From assembly GCA_951802195.1 (NCBI GenBank), contig OX637622.1, forward strand, positions 1,302,001 through 1,366,000: a stretch of DNA of 64,000 nucleotides, given 5' to 3'. This document shows positions 21,374 through 34,250 of this stretch, one piece after another. Positions within the stretch are counted from its first letter, which is position 1; each line of letters opens with the position of its first letter. The notes under the pieces are model-generated. The model did not search any database. It saw only the letters and a program-made list of their open reading frames with translations, and was not told the origin of the DNA. A program made the position numbers and the translations under genes. The stretch comes from Tausonia pullulans. Taxonomy: Eukaryota; Basidiomycota; Tremellomycetes; Cystofilobasidiales; Mrakiaceae.

Positions 21374-24300
21374 TCACTGTCCTGAGCGGTCGAACCGGGG
21401 CTGATACGCCTGAGATGGAGGGGGACCATGCGTCGACACGGGACTCGGTGCAGCGTACCTCCGGTCACCACCCCGGTCGCTACCTCCACCATGGCTGCTA
21501 GCGACGCTCGCCGGCGGAGGCGCCATTGCACCGTTGGGAGTCCCGCTGACCCTGCGCTGGGCGTTACGGGCGACGCGACGGACATTCTGCTGCTGGGGCG
21601 GGAGGAACCCCTCGTCAATGAGATTGATGCCCCTCGCGGCTGACGACTGTTGCTGCTGCCTCGCCGGGTCGTAGTGGCTCGTCGGGCTATGGCTGAAATC
21701 CGGGGAAGACATCTCCTCTGGGGAGTAAACTCGGCCGTACTGGTCCTGGAAGGGGCCCTGAGAGCCTGCGCTCTCCTGGGACCCCGACAAGCCGCCGGCT
21801 CCTCCTCCGCTGGTCGACGAAGCTGTGAAGGAGCGCTCTATCCGGCGCGGGGCATACCCTCCATTGTCGTCCGTCGGCGGGGCGGATGACGACGTGCCGG
21901 TGTTATTGCGAGCGCCGAGCGGGGTCGGGAGCTCGAGGAGCGGGACAGAGTCGGCGCGCGTCGGGAGGGAAGAAGACGAGTTGAAGTTAGGACCGTAGGA
22001 ATGCATCGAGCCAGAGTTAAAGGAGTGCGAGGGACGACCAGCGAAGGTGTGCGTCGAATCGGACATGGGGTGACCGCTCGTGTACGTCTCGGTCGAGGCC
22101 ATGGACTGAGGGGGAGAGGGGGGGGAGAGCCTGGTCAGCAAGACAAAACGAAGGAAACAGAGAAGGAAGGACAGCTCACATAACGATGAGCCCTGCTGGG
22201 GGACCCCGAGCGAGGTCCAAGATCGCCGTAGTACGAGTCCCGAGAGTTCATGCCGCTCTTCCACCTGCGCTCGCGCTCAAACTCGGCCCAACGCTGGGAG
22301 AGGAGAAAGATGTTATCAGCTGGGCGCGCAGAGGTCTAGCAGGAGTGAGGCAGCGCACCCTCATCACAATGGAGCTCGAGTCAAAGACTCCCTCCTTGTC
22401 ACCGTGACTAGTCTCCTTGGTCTCGCCCTCGATCTTACGCGTCTCTCCCCAAGAGAAGTCGTCAAAGTGCCAGTATGAGTAGCTGAGGGGAACGAAAAAG
22501 AGGTCAGTATGACTCAATGCGTAAATAAGAGTAGGAAAGGGAGGAGAAGGGGGGGGAAGGGAAGCGAGCGACCCACGCAGGCAGGACTCCGTTCCAGAGC
22601 GGAAGAGAGAGGAGGTAGATGAGCATCCAGCCGACATAGGCGATCTTGCGCGAGGTAATGACGATGAGAAGACCGGGGAGACCGAGAATGATGGCGAGCA
22701 GGATGAGCGGGATGGTCGGCGTCGGCTGCGAGGGTAAGATGGCGACGACGATAAGGTAGATGGTGAAAGCGATGGCAGCGGGGAGGACGAGCGTGCCAAT
22801 AAGCTCCATGAAGACAACGAACTGCATCGAGAAGCAGAACGTTCCGCAGAGGTCGCGGACGAAGAGGAGCTCGAAGAGGTTGTGGATGGTCGAGTTGATC
22901 CAACGACGGCGCTGGGAGAGGAGGATCCGGAACGTGTCCGGGACGACCGTCTTGCAAACCGCCTGGGGAATGAACGACATCTTGCGCTTGGGGAAGGTCT
23001 TAAGAAGAAGCGTAGAGAGGTAACGGTCCTCTCCTAGGAGCAGCAGGTTCTCTGTTGGAAGGGGAGCCAACCATTGTCAATGAAGCGCGCCTCAGCACAA
23101 GATAAAATGGGAGCAGGGCCTACTCTTGTGAAGCGTGTCGACAATATTCTCTGAATAGTGCTCGATGATATCAGGGTTGGCGAGGATGGGAACCCAGTAA
23201 CCTGAGTCGCCCTTGGGCGCCTTAATCCGGTACATAGAGAAGCAACCGGGTAGACACGTAACACCACCGAAAACGGCCTCGAAGGCTTTGGCCTGGTGGT
23301 GCGAGATGTAGTACTCGAAGACTGGAGGGAGATCGTTAGGCGTCAGTGAATGCGGAAGGGACCAGCACTATCATAAAGAAAAGCGCCACCACCCACCCTG
23401 AATCATGGTAACCCAGGTCTCGGCCTTGTTGGCAATTTTAGTCTCTCCGCAAAGCGCCATAATCTCTGGGTCGTTGTTGAAGGCGGCCGTCATGCGAGTA
23501 AGCGAGTCCGGGAAGACCTTTGTGTCGGCGTCGACACAGAGCACGGCCTGGTATTGATCCGGCGAAACGCCTGTCACGCGCCAGAGCGAGTTGAAGAACT
23601 CGTACTCGAAAGTGGTCATCCGCTCGTCAAACATGACCTTTTGGAGGAACGACATGAGTACGACTTGCGAGTCACGTTTGCCGCGGTTACCGGGCTTAGC
23701 CTCATGCGCCTCGAGCGGGTTGCCAACCTTGGCGACAAGAATGATCGGGACGCGCTGCTGCTTGGAGATCTCGACTGTGTTGTCGTCGTAGTCGTAAAAG
23801 CCAGCGTAGACCTTGGCCATGTTGTGACGTTTGTGTCCGTCCGCGATGGCGACGTACGAGTGGGCCTCAACCTCCTCGGCAGGAATGACGAGGTCCTTGA
23901 TCATGCTGAGGACAATGTCTGGCGTGCGGAGCTTCGATCCGGAACCACGGACCATGCCGTCGGCGATGACAAGGATGACTTTGTGCGAGTTCGGGTAATC
24001 GGTCGTCGCAAGCGAGTCGAGTGTCGTCCGAAGACCTTCGATCGACTCCGAATAGGCCGTGACGAGCATCATATTGTGAATCAGCGGGAAGTTGAATGGC
24101 TCGTAGTCCGGCGGCGGCTGAGGGATGACGTTGTGCAGAGGGAACGGGCAGTGTGAGAGCGTCGGGTCTGAGTACGACTCGTCGTTGCCGTAAGGAAGCG
24201 AGTTCTGGCTGGGCGACGAGTGGAGCATTGGCGAGCCAGGAGGGGAAGGCCGAGCGCTGCCGCTGCCTCCACCGAGCGGGGAAGCCGAGAGAAGACCGCC

Positions 24301-27220
24301 CTTGGCACCGTAGGTGCTGGTGGTGCTCGAGCGACCAAACCCGCCCGCGCCGTTGCCGCCGTGAGTCGTTGAGGGTCGCGAGGCCGTGACCATCATCATG
24401 TCAGCCTTGGAGAAGCGCGAGGTCGTCGGCAGGAAGAGTCCACCGCGCGATTTCTCGCCCTTGCCTCCGCCGCGGGCGACGTTGGGCCTGTACCGGGAGG
24501 GCGCCGAGCGGTAGATGTCGTCCGTCCAGTTCTCGATCGCCTCGGAGCGAGCCATGCGCTGGGCGTACGACTCGCCCTTAAAGGAGCCGAGGCGCCATGA
24601 AATGAACCCTGGGGAAAGGGAGAGGGGGTCAGTTGGGGGCGCAACACAACAACTTGCTAGAGACACTCACAGCCGAACGCAACAGCCATCGCGAACTTGG
24701 CGCCGACAACGCCGATGATGAAAATTAGAGACACGTAGAGGACGATGTCCGAGGCGATGCAGCCGATCGTCTTGCCCGAGATAAACCCGACTGTCGCGAC
24801 GTCGGTGAGACAATTGAACGTCCGCTTCTCGTTCTCGCGCATCGCAAGCATCGTAAGGTCGAGACCCCTGTAGGTCTCGTTACCGGACTTCATATAGTCG
24901 AAAATGGCGGGCCATTGGACTTGCGAAGAGTCAAGCCACTTAAGGAGGTCCATGTCGATGACGTTTCTAAGAGAGAGGACCCGAGTCAGTTGTCGTCGCA
25001 TCCGTAGCTAGCAGGAGACAGCGACGGCCACGCACGACTGGTAGACGGCCAAGTTGCGGTTCGGGTTCTTGATGTCCTCCCACTCGTAAAAGACCTGGCC
25101 TGCGGCCTTCTCCTTGGACAGTGCCTCACGATCGCCCGTCTTAGTGTGACACATGTAGGAGCTCGTGTAGTTAGTGAGATTGGGGCTCGTGAGGCCGTTC
25201 TGGTCGCGAAGGTTGCTGAAAATGAGGAAGCCAAAGTAAACGTCACGTCCTTGGGAAGGAAGAAAGGCGAGAGATGGACGCACCAGGGGAAATACCACGC
25301 GAGTTCCTCGCCTTGGTTCTGTATCGCCGTGTTGGCTGCCGGGGTGATGACGCCGAGGCAGTGACGGTTGACGTTCTGGAAGAGGAACGAAGCGTCCTGC
25401 CCGCCGGCCTTGAAAGAATCCATGAAGAGCGGGTTCTGGGAGCCGTTGAAGACGCCCCCGGCGGGGTGGCTGAAGTTACTGAAGTCGTACGAGAGACCGT
25501 TGATGATGAGAGACCCGTTCTCGATCGAGCCAGCCTTGTACCGGTTTGCGGGAGTGCCACAGACGGTCTGAGTGAAGCCGAAGGTGATGAAACCGACGGC
25601 GCCCATGAACGAGAGGATGATGGTGAGGAGACCAATCTTCTCGCGCCACGCACGCTGTGCCTCTCGGGTGTGCTTGCCTGAGAAGTGGAAAACGCCGAGG
25701 GACGAGGAGCAGCGTCAGTGGGTAATCACGCGGAGCGAGCAAACGAGACAAGAACCGGCACCCACCAAAAACGTATTTCATGATGAAGATGGGGACCCAG
25801 CACGTGATGAGGAAGCAGTAGATCATCCAACCGTCGACCGGTCCAGGAGCGATTCCGCCCCAGAAGCCCCGGTCCTCCGGGGCCTTGTCGAGCTCGGCCT
25901 GCTTGCGAGCTGCCGTGCTCCCCTGGCGAGCAACGAGCCCCGCACGGGCGGGCGCGTCGTCGTCGTCGGCAGGCTTGCGACGGAGGGTGCCGCCTCGCTT
26001 GAAGAGCGAGAGGCCCGACTCACGGACCTCGTCCTCCTCGCGGGCGAGAATCGACTTGCCTCGTCGGAGCGGGATACGCGCGGGCACGTTGCCGGTCGCT
26101 ACAGGGGAGAGGCAAGCGGGGGTGGGGAATGGAAAGAAGGAAGGCACGTGAAGCAACAGAAGCAGGAGCATCAGTACCTCTAAAGGAGAGCCAACGAAAG
26201 ACGACGAGATGTCCTTACAAGAAGGGATGACGCCGACTCGGCCGCTGAGGAAGCGAGAACGAAGAAGTCAGTCAACATGGGACACCCTACTGAGGCGAGA
26301 AAGAGAGACCAGGCGCGCCGCGCGGGGAGGGGGGGGAAGAAGTGGAAGGGGAGATGACGAGAAGTCGAGGGGTTGAAAGGGGGGGGAGGGGGGGGCGCGG
26401 AAGCCAAAGGGAGTAGAGAGAAAGGAGCACAACTCGCCCCTGCCAGAGTCAAGGGCTCGAGCTAAAGAAAGGAGAGCAAGCAACGGATGGGCTGAGCAGC
26501 ATGGGAACGCAGTCCTTGGCCTCCCCTCGCGACTCGTGCGGCGGATGGGAGGGGCTGACCGATCGAACCGCGAGGTCATCCCCGGCGGCACGGCTTCTCT
26601 GTCGAGGCGCCTCCTCCTCGTCTCGACGTGACGAGTTCGCCGTCATGAGCGCACCATCCCCAGCGCGACGCAGCAGACAATAGAGAGAAGGAAAGAAGGG
26701 AGGACAGCGAAAGAGCGAGAGAGCGAGAGAGCGAGAGGGCGACTCACCCTGACTCCTCCATCTGAGCGGCGTGCTGCCGGTAGTGGAAGTTCCTAGCGGT
26801 CGGGTCGTCACGCTCCCTCTCAGGCCTGACAAGGCTCTTCTTGCGACGGAAGTCGGCGCCCGCCGTCGCCGCTGCCGAGCCGTCGTTGTAGTGGAGCGGG
26901 TCGACGGGGAGGAGGCTGTCCGTGCCAGCGGCCGAAGGCTTCTTGCTCGGAACCGGCGGGCGCTGCTGCTGGCCCTGACCGCGGAACTGGCCCCCTCCTT
27001 GGGGAGGCGAGTCAGACCACGAGACATGCTCGGTTGGGTGCGCCCGAGGAGGAGGTCGCGAGGAGGGCGTAGGCGCGCCACGGGGGTCATAGGTTGACGG
27101 GCCGTACGAGTGTTGAGGCTGGGCAAGGCCGCCCCCGGGGTGGTAGCGACCCGTCGGCGACGTTGGGGAGGTGTAGCCCGAGGGGTCGGGCTGATGGCCA
27201 CGAGGCAGGCGATCGGCCAT
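21374..27220 (-). CDS. Chitin synthase, class IV (Chs3-like)
   Basis: A processive membrane enzyme polymerising UDP-N-acetylglucosamine into cell-wall chitin. Twelve exons: 27220-26748, 26244-26219 (26 bases), 26098-25766, 25677-25284, 25215-25036, 24966-24671, 24608-23397, 23321-23124, 23051-22577, 22482-22359, 22293-22180 and 22105-21374, giving 1518 aa in frame. Order: disordered Pro-rich N-terminus; membrane span ([17 protein letters not shown]) near 265; a cytochrome b5-like segment ([14 protein letters not shown]) near 330; another span near 550; a glycosyltransferase core with ADGMVRG, CVDADTK near 925, GEDRYL near 1044 and QRRRW near 1085; then several spans and a Ser-rich tail. The class IV call rests on the cyt b5-like segment and the Chs3-type core. 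Intron 1 is 503 bases, unusually long, with a GAGAGC repeat. Confidence 0.93.
26712..26738. repeat. GAGAGCGA microsatellite in chitin synthase intron 1
   Basis: A short tandem repeat of GAGCGAGA units lies close to the donor of the 503-base first intron. Nothing suggests a function; its length may vary between strains. Confidence 0.5.
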
Positions 27221-28825
27221 GGTGGGAGGTGAGAAGGGGTAGGGATAGGGAGAGAAACCAAAGAGGACAGAGGGGAGAGAAGAGAAGAGGCGGGGGGGTG
27301 TTGCTCGCGCGCGTCCTTCGGCGAAGGCAGGCGGCGAGGCGAGGGAGGCGAGGCGAGGACTCGGCCTGGAGCGGGTTGCGGGCGGCGAGAGGGTGAGGGG
27401 AGAAAGACGACGGGACCGGGTCGGGAGAGGAGACGCGGGAGAAGACGGTCGAGAGAGGAGGGCGAGGAGAAAAGAGCGAGGAGGGGACGGTGGTCGACGA
27501 GAGAAGAGAGCGAACGAGAGGGAGAGCAGAGCAGAGGCAGCAGGAAGACCCTGCCCTGGCGGCTTCCGCTGAGGGATGAGGGGATGAGGGGGGTGAGGGG
27601 ACCCGCTGCAGTCGCAGGATCTCTCTTGCGTTTGTACATCCTGCCTGCTCGCTTTCGCCTCCTGTTCGTTCCCCTTCATCTCACGCAGGTCTCAGCGCAC
27701 ACACGCGGGTCTCGTGCTCTCATATGCCTCTCAGAGGAGACGGCAGGGGACAGGATGGGCGAACGACCCTCAACAGCTTGACCTCACTCCCCCGCGTCGT
27801 CTGCCCTCCTGATGTCGTCCGCGTGCTGGTCCTTCTCTTTCCTCCAGGCCGGAACGTCTCTGCATTGGTACAAGCAAACACCCTGGTGCAGGGACAGGCC
27901 ATTCCACTCGAGCCTCCTCCAACGACGTCACGAGCGAACATCGTCATCATTTCAAGGCCGCTCGGGTCGCTTGCTTGCTGTTCTCCCTTGGCCTTCCCCT
28001 CGCTCTTTACCTTCCTGTGCCCCCTCCCCCCCCCCCGCCTTTTCGTTCGGTAAGAGAGGCCGGCCTCAAATGATGATGAATTTATCGGACGACGCGTCGG
28101 GCGGGGGCGAGAGCGCGGGCTGAGGCGCCGCATTTGAAGCCGGCGGCCCGAAAGGGCGCTGCCCTCATTCTCGCGTCGAGGCGCAGCGAGCAAGCACCCT
28201 CCTTCGACGCAAACCCGCTGCTGGTCTGGCTTTAAAAAGACATGCCTTCAAACAGTGAGTGGTGGGCTGTGGGCTGCGAAGTTCTCAAGCTAAGCTGCGG
28301 CGGTGGAGATCTCTGCGAGGGACTGCACGTCCGCAAGCAAACAAGCCAACCATCCTTACTGCCAGAATTACACAGCCATCTGCGCGGTTGAGGACTAGAA
28401 GAATGACCTTTGGCGGTAAAATATGCCTAACAGTGGCATAGCCGAATCGGGATAGACTGCATGCCCGGGACGGACACGCTCGCCAATCGATGAGATGCCA
28501 CCACAGTTTGGGTTGCGAGCAGCGCTTGAGTCGGCCATGTCGTTGTTCTTTTGGCTGGACATCAGGTCTTGATCTTGGATATTGAAAGTCGGTGAAGGAC
28601 GATCCACAGGAGTCCAGATGACAGCGAGTCGAACATGTCCGTCCGTTTGTGGGAGGTGAGCGATTACTCTCCTTCCTCCTCCTACTCTTCATCTCTCTAT
28701 TCCCTCACACCCTCACGTGACTATCAGAGGACAGGAGCGAACGGAATTTTAAATGTATTCCAGGGAACCTAAGCCTTTCTCCCCTCGTTCTCTCACGCTC
28801 TACCGTCCTTGTCCATTCTACCGCC
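27221..28825. other. Promoter region of the chitin synthase gene and 3' flank of NDUFS4
   Basis: About 1.6 kb without a convincing gene. The first 450 bases are strongly pyrimidine-rich on the minus (sense) strand, as expected for a long 5' leader. The rest contains short frames on both strands with no recognisable product. Confidence 0.4.
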
Positions 28826-30136
28826 TTACTTCGTCCTAGCGAGCCGCAGCTTGCCCGGCACATGAACAAAGTTCTCCGCATAGTTCTTGGGCTTGAACGG
28901 CTGGACGTTGGGTTTGGAGACAATGTAGTCCCAGCCTAGGAAGCGTGACACGAACGACTCAAAGGTCAGCAAGGCAGAAGGAGTGGGACACGAGTGCGCG
29001 CGCTCATACGAGACACACCCTGTCGGTCACAGAAATCGATGGCCGCCTGCTCCGTCTTGAACTTAAGCGACGTGCCCTGCATGTAGTCGGCTCTGTTCAT
29101 CCACAGACACACACACACACGCACACCCGTGGACACCCAAAGAGAACAATCAGCACTCGTCCATCGTTCGCTCGGACCACCGGCTCTCCTTCCGGAGGAG
29201 TCCTTTCACAGAGACAAAAGGACAAGCCAACGACGCACGACGACGCCCAGCCCATGAGCGGGTTGATCCATCGACCCGACCCGGAGAGAGTGTCCCAGTC
29301 GATGCGCCAGTGGTTCATGCCAGCCTTGCCGGATCTTGGAGGGAGGGAGAGCTCGCAAGAGGGTCAGGACGAGCGGGCGGGCGGGCCGAGAAGTGGGCGT
29401 GGAGAGATAGAAGGTAAGAGCTAGGACGCACTGCATCGTCGACTTGGTCGGCTTGAAGATCCGGACCTGGCGACGGCGGAGTTCGGCTATTGGGAATGGA
29501 CGAGAGCGCTGGGTGAGCAAGTGAGAGCACCAAGTGACCAATCGGCGAGCGGGCGAGGGAACCAACCGGGAGCGCCGGAGACGAGGTCGCTGAGGGAGAA
29601 GCGTGAGGGAGGACGCGCGAGGTCAGTCCAGTGATCCATTCAGTAGTCAAGGACGTTTCGTACTCACGCGTGCGTGATATCAGCACGCTCGTGGCCCGTC
29701 AGGCCAGAGTCTGATGTCGAACGAACGAGAAAGAAGGGAGAGGACGGATAGGGAGGGGTCCGTCAGTCTCGCTCGCTCGCGCGCCCACACTCGCTGCCTT
29801 CCTCCCTCCTCCCTTTCTCCGTTCATGCAGGCAAGAGCTCCATCCTCAGGACTGACCCATGTGCGCCTGGTGTGCGATAGCCTGCGCGCTCTCTTGGCTC
29901 GCCTGGTCCGACCCGGCAGGCCAAGTCGAGCCCTCCTTCGTGACGACGTTCGCGGCGGGCGCTGCCGGGGCGGTGTCGCCCTTCTTCTCCTCAAGCCAAA
30001 GGGAGGAGGTCGAGAAGGCCCGAGGGGCAAGACGAAGGGAGCGGGCGGGGGCGAAGGAGGAGGAGGGGCAGGAGGGGGCGAGGAGGCCGGCGGGCGAGGA
30101 GGACCGGAGGACGGTCCGGAAGGCGGAGGCGTGCAT
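28826..30136 (-). CDS. NDUFS4: NADH dehydrogenase (ubiquinone) Fe-S protein 4, complex I 18-kDa subunit
   Basis: An accessory subunit of mitochondrial complex I on the matrix arm. Exons on the minus strand: 30136-29857, 29710-29668, 29589-29567 (23 bases), 29486-29432, 29334-29239, 29092-29019 and 28935-28826, giving 226 aa. The start at 30136 begins an Arg/Ser/Ala-rich mitochondrial presequence. The conserved block follows: AELRRRQVRIFKPTKSTMQSG, NHWRIDW, GWASSADYMQGTSLKFKTEQAAIDFC, WDYIV and a C-terminal KNYAENFVHVPGKLR, all in family order. Introns 2 and 3 flank a 23-base exon. Its presence shows the organism has a standard respiratory complex I, unlike ascomycete yeasts such as Saccharomyces. 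Confidence 0.95.
29105..29126. repeat. CA dinucleotide repeat inside an NDUFS4 intron
   Basis: An imperfect CA run lies near the 3' end of the intron between exons 5 and 6, just upstream (in gene sense) of the acceptor. Length variation there could affect splicing; this is speculation. Confidence 0.55.
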
Positions 30137-32411
30137 CGCGGAGAGAGTGGGTGGGTGAAGGTCGAGGGAGACGTCGCGAAGGACCGCAGAGCGTCCAAGC
30201 TTGATCCTGGAATCTAGTCTCGGTAGCGCGGGCCTTACTACACCCTGCACAACAACAACAGAGTTTCTGTGGGATCGCTGCATAATCTTGGCTGAGCTTT
30301 GGTCTGAGAGTTAAGAGAGGTCCCAGAGAAGACATATTATTGACTCCCACTCGTTGACATGTCTAAGTTCAACGAGGGCGACTTGCGCTGCGAGTAGCTG
30401 TATATGTCGAGGCAGAATGTTGGAATACAACATGGGAGGAAGAGAGAAAGGCAAACAGTGAGAGAGGAGAGAGGAAAAACGAGAAACACGAGAGAATAGA
30501 AACAAAAGAGAGGAGATGAAATGAGTAGGGAGCAAGGCAGGTATTGAAGAGGCTGGGGGTGGAATGAAGCAGAAGCAGGGGGGAATATGCGATGAATGAA
30601 AGCGAGAGAATGAATCGAGTCTAAGAAGGAAAAAGGACACAGCTGAGTGTTAAGACCGTGTATGTGTGATATTGGGGGTGGGGTTGGAACGTTTAGATCA
30701 GACCATACGAGGACGAAAATTTCATGAGTGGCGGGCTTGCGGATCATCGAGAGGCATACCGGAATGTACTTTACCATCCTCAAGCACTATAGGCGGCCCA
30801 GGTTTTAGAGGAAGATGCCCATGTGAGGCACAACTGAATGGCATGCTTGAAAGAAGTGGAAACTGAATGAGTGGAGAGAAGGCCTCGAGTTTATGGACAA
30901 CGGTCTACAAGCACCACAAAGATGAGCAAGAGATCTACGCGATAAACGATGACAGATGTGAGCTCTTCTCGATGTCGGCCTTGACCTTGGAGCTTTGGCG
31001 AACCAACAGCTTGCGCTCGAGCTCGTTGCCAGGCTATTGTGGGGAGTACGTCAAACAGCAGATACGTGCCGAGCCACAGAGGAACGGGCAGGCACGGAGC
31101 CTCAACGACATGGACACGGAAGCTCTTGTCCACGAATGGCTCACGTGCAGCGACCAGAACTGGAGTAGTGGCAGATAACATCCTAACAGAAATGGCTCGA
31201 CCTCAATCTCGGGCATCCACTCCCGTATTGGGGGATAGAAGCCGGCTGCGATTAAACGCGGAACCTCCCCTTTCCTGTCTCAAGACTTGTTAGAGAATCA
31301 ACGTGTATATGAAGAAGTCCATCGGGACAGAGAATATCTGTGAAGAATTTAACACAGTGATGTGCCGACTTGCAACCGCGCAGGCTCTTTGCTGATGAAG
31401 AGCCCAAATTCTGAGCCCATCGCTCGCGCCTGTATCGGAACTCACCTCCCGCCGTAGACGGGTGGCATTTGCGTCGTCCGAGTAGACAACAATGGATTGG
31501 GCGACCACATCCGAGGTGGACGGCAGAATATTGCATGCGTGAGGAGTGATATTTTCTGCTGCTCTAAGTCCGAGAGGAAGGGCAGACCTGGAGGTCAGCG
31601 CTCGCTCACGAGACAGACGGCCTAGAAGAAGCGAGGGCAGGCCAGGTGGGGAAGAGGCGGCGAATTTCCACAATCACAGTCTGTTCAATGCATCTCTGTC
31701 TGCGCGAGGATGAGGCTGAGCGGTGGGGGGAGGGTATGATCTGACTTTTTGACTGAGCAGTTGATTCTTGATGCTAGCCAAGTGCTCGAGGAGACAGGAA
31801 GGACATGTGCTCTCCTCTCTTCTCGCTTTGACTCGCTTGACTAGATAGCGCGAGTCCCCCACCTCCCCTCGGGATCAACAGTGCGTCCTGCAGCTCAGCT
31901 AAAAGGCCCAGCTCATCCCTGCTTCCTCTCCAAATGAGGCCAATCGCTCAGTTGAGGTCACCGACCAAAATAAGAAAAAGGATCAAGAGATCCATGGGGA
32001 CCTTCTTGTGCCTTTCTCCATACAACGTCACGGCCTCGCCCAGATCAGTTGCCGCGCCCTCCTCTTTTTCGTCAACTGGATGGCTAGCAAGAGATCCGGA
32101 CTGCAGAATGGTTTCCCTGTGACGGTTGGCTTTCGTGCATGTGCGCGTATCTCGTTCTCCCTCAATGTGAACCCCTCACATTGTCGCTGTCTAGAAAGAT
32201 ACAAGTCCGCATGAGGAGTATAACGTCTCGGCACTCTCCAGATTCCCTCCATCGCAAGACCTGTCTGTTTCTTTCGGGCAACCCTTCGCCTGGACCGTGC
32301 GTGGACGCGCGAGAGGCGAGCCCGCCAGAACTTTCCGAGTTCCCATAACCTCCACTTCTCACCTTCTCCTTCCCTCCTTTCCGACCTTCCTCCTCCCCTT
32401 CGACTCCTACT
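30137..32411. other. Divergent 2.3 kb spacer, contents unresolved
   Basis: It lies between the diverging NDUFS4 and RRP3 starts, and is lower in GC than the genes. Two true-ATG frames overlap on opposite strands: plus 30867-31178 (103 codons) and minus 31181-30891 (96 codons, hydrophobic middle). Farther along, the minus strand has an intron-like GTGAGT near 31445 with an acceptor near 31338. I recognise none of the encoded peptides and cannot decide whether a small spliced gene exists. The last 250 bases before 32412 are pyrimidine-rich on the plus strand and look like the RRP3 leader. Confidence 0.35.
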
Positions 32412-34250
32412 ATGCCCTCGCCCGATGAAGCCGAGTCATCCGCGTCCGCCTCCTCCGTCGCCTCGCACGAGGAGGACGAGTCTGTTGCCGGTGTCTCCGC
32501 CATGGAGGAGCAGATTGACAACGTTGCGTCCGTTGAGGAGGACGAGGCCGGACCCAAGACGTTCGCCGACCTCGGGATCATCCCCTCGCTCTGCGAGGCT
32601 TGCGAAACGATGAAGTTCAAGGCGCCCACGGGGATTCAGAAGGAGGCCATCCCCTACGCGCTTCAAGGTCGGGACATCATCGGACTCGCCCAGACGGGAT
32701 CCGGAAAGACGGCCGCGTTCTCGCTGCCGATTCTTCAGGCGCTCTGGGAGAACCCCCAGCCGCTCTTTGCTTGCGTTCTAGCTCCAACACGGTAAGTTAA
32801 TTTGTCTTGGGACCTGTCTTGATGGAAAGACGATCATACGACGCGTGATTGACGGCTCGCGTTTCCCCGGCCGCCCGGTTCCTGTCCTTCCCTGCCTCCT
32901 CTTGCCCGTCCGACCAATATCAGAGAGCTTGCGTACCAGATCTCACAACAGGTTGAGGCTCTTGGAGCCACCATTGGTGTTCGATCGGCCGTCATTGTCG
33001 GAGGCATGGACATGATGTCGCAGTCAATTGCCTTGTCCAAGCGGCCGCACTTCATTGTCTGCACGCCCGGCCGTCTCAACGACCACCTCGAGAACACGAA
33101 GGGCTTCTCGCTCAAGAACGTCAAGTATCTGGTGAGTGGCTGAATGCAGTCATTGGTCGGGCGGGCTCAGGCCAGTATCTGAAACTCTTCTGTCTTGATC
33201 CCCCTCCTCGTCCAGGTTCTCGATGAGGCGGACCGTCTACTCGACCTTGACTTTGGGCCGATCATCGACAAGATCCTCAAGGTCATCCCCAAGGAGCGCA
33301 ACACATACCTCTTCTCAGCGACCATGACCTCTAAGGTTGCCAAGCTCCAGCGCGCCTCGCTCAACAACCCGGTCCGCGTCGAGGTCTCGTCCAAGTAGGT
33401 CTCGTCCCTAGCATTTCTGTCCCTTCAATAGACGTCTGACCACTCATCCCCCCCCCTCCTTTGCAGATACTCGACCGTCTCGACCCTTCTCCAGCACTAC
33501 GTCCTCTGCCCCTTTTCGCAAAAGGATGCCCACCTCGTTTACCTCGCCAACGAGCTCTCAGCCAACTCGATTATCGTCTTCACCTCGACTGTCCACGACG
33601 CGCAGCGACTCTCGATCGTCCTTCGGATGCTCGGCTTCCCAGCGATCCCGCTCCACGGCCAGCTGGGTCAGTCTGCGCGACTCGGCGCGCTCAACAAGTT
33701 CAAGAGCGGTGGACGTAGCATCCTCGTCGCGACGGACGTCGCCTCTCGAGGTCTCGACATTCCTCTCGTCGACATCGTCATCAACTACTCGATCCCAACC
33801 CACTCGAAGGACTACATCCACCGTGTTGGTCGAACGGCGCGTGCCGGGCGGTCGGGCAAGTCCGTCACCATCGTCACCCAGTACGACATTGAGCTCATCC
33901 AGCGGATCGAGGGCGTCATCGGCAAGAAGATGGATGAGTTCCCGCTCGACACCGAGGCCATCGCGGTCCTCGAGGAGCGAGTTGCTGAGGCTGCGCGCGA
34001 GGCGGCGATTGAGATGCGGGAGAGCGACAGTGGGAAGAGGAAGCGGGGTGGTGGTGGGGAGGGGGGAGGTGGAAGGGACGACATGGACCGGGACGACGAC
34101 GTTCGTGAGGGAGGCATGCCGAGCAAGCGGGGTCGCGGCGGAGGACGCGGTGGTGGACGCGGTGGCCGAGGTGGCGGACGGGGAGGAGGCAGGGGAGGAG
34201 GAGGAGGAGGAGGCAGGGGCGGTCGCGGTGGAAGTCGCGGACGGAGGTGA
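32412..34250 (+). CDS. RRP3: DEAD-box ATP-dependent rRNA helicase (Rrp3/DDX47)
   Basis: Rrp3 is a nucleolar helicase for 18S rRNA processing. Exons 32412-32791, 32924-33131, 33216-33394 and 33467-34250 give 516 aa. Motifs appear in order: Q-motif region [11 protein letters not shown], Walker A AQTGSGKT near residue 98, PTREL (split by intron 1), [14 protein letters not shown] (split by intron 2), [18 protein letters not shown] and [13 protein letters not shown]. The flanking stretch FADLGI before the Q motif and the overall length fit the Rrp3 subgroup best. The tail after residue 450 is an RGG/GGRGGG-rich extension, longer than typical Rrp3 tails and encoded by G-rich repeats at 34130-34248. 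The start is the first ATG after a pyrimidine-rich leader. Confidence 0.94.

Noticed and set aside
23554-24156. 200-codon plus-strand frame inside the chitin synthase gene
   Set aside because: It lies fully opposite the catalytic exon, which has conserved motifs; GC-rich third positions create long antisense frames.
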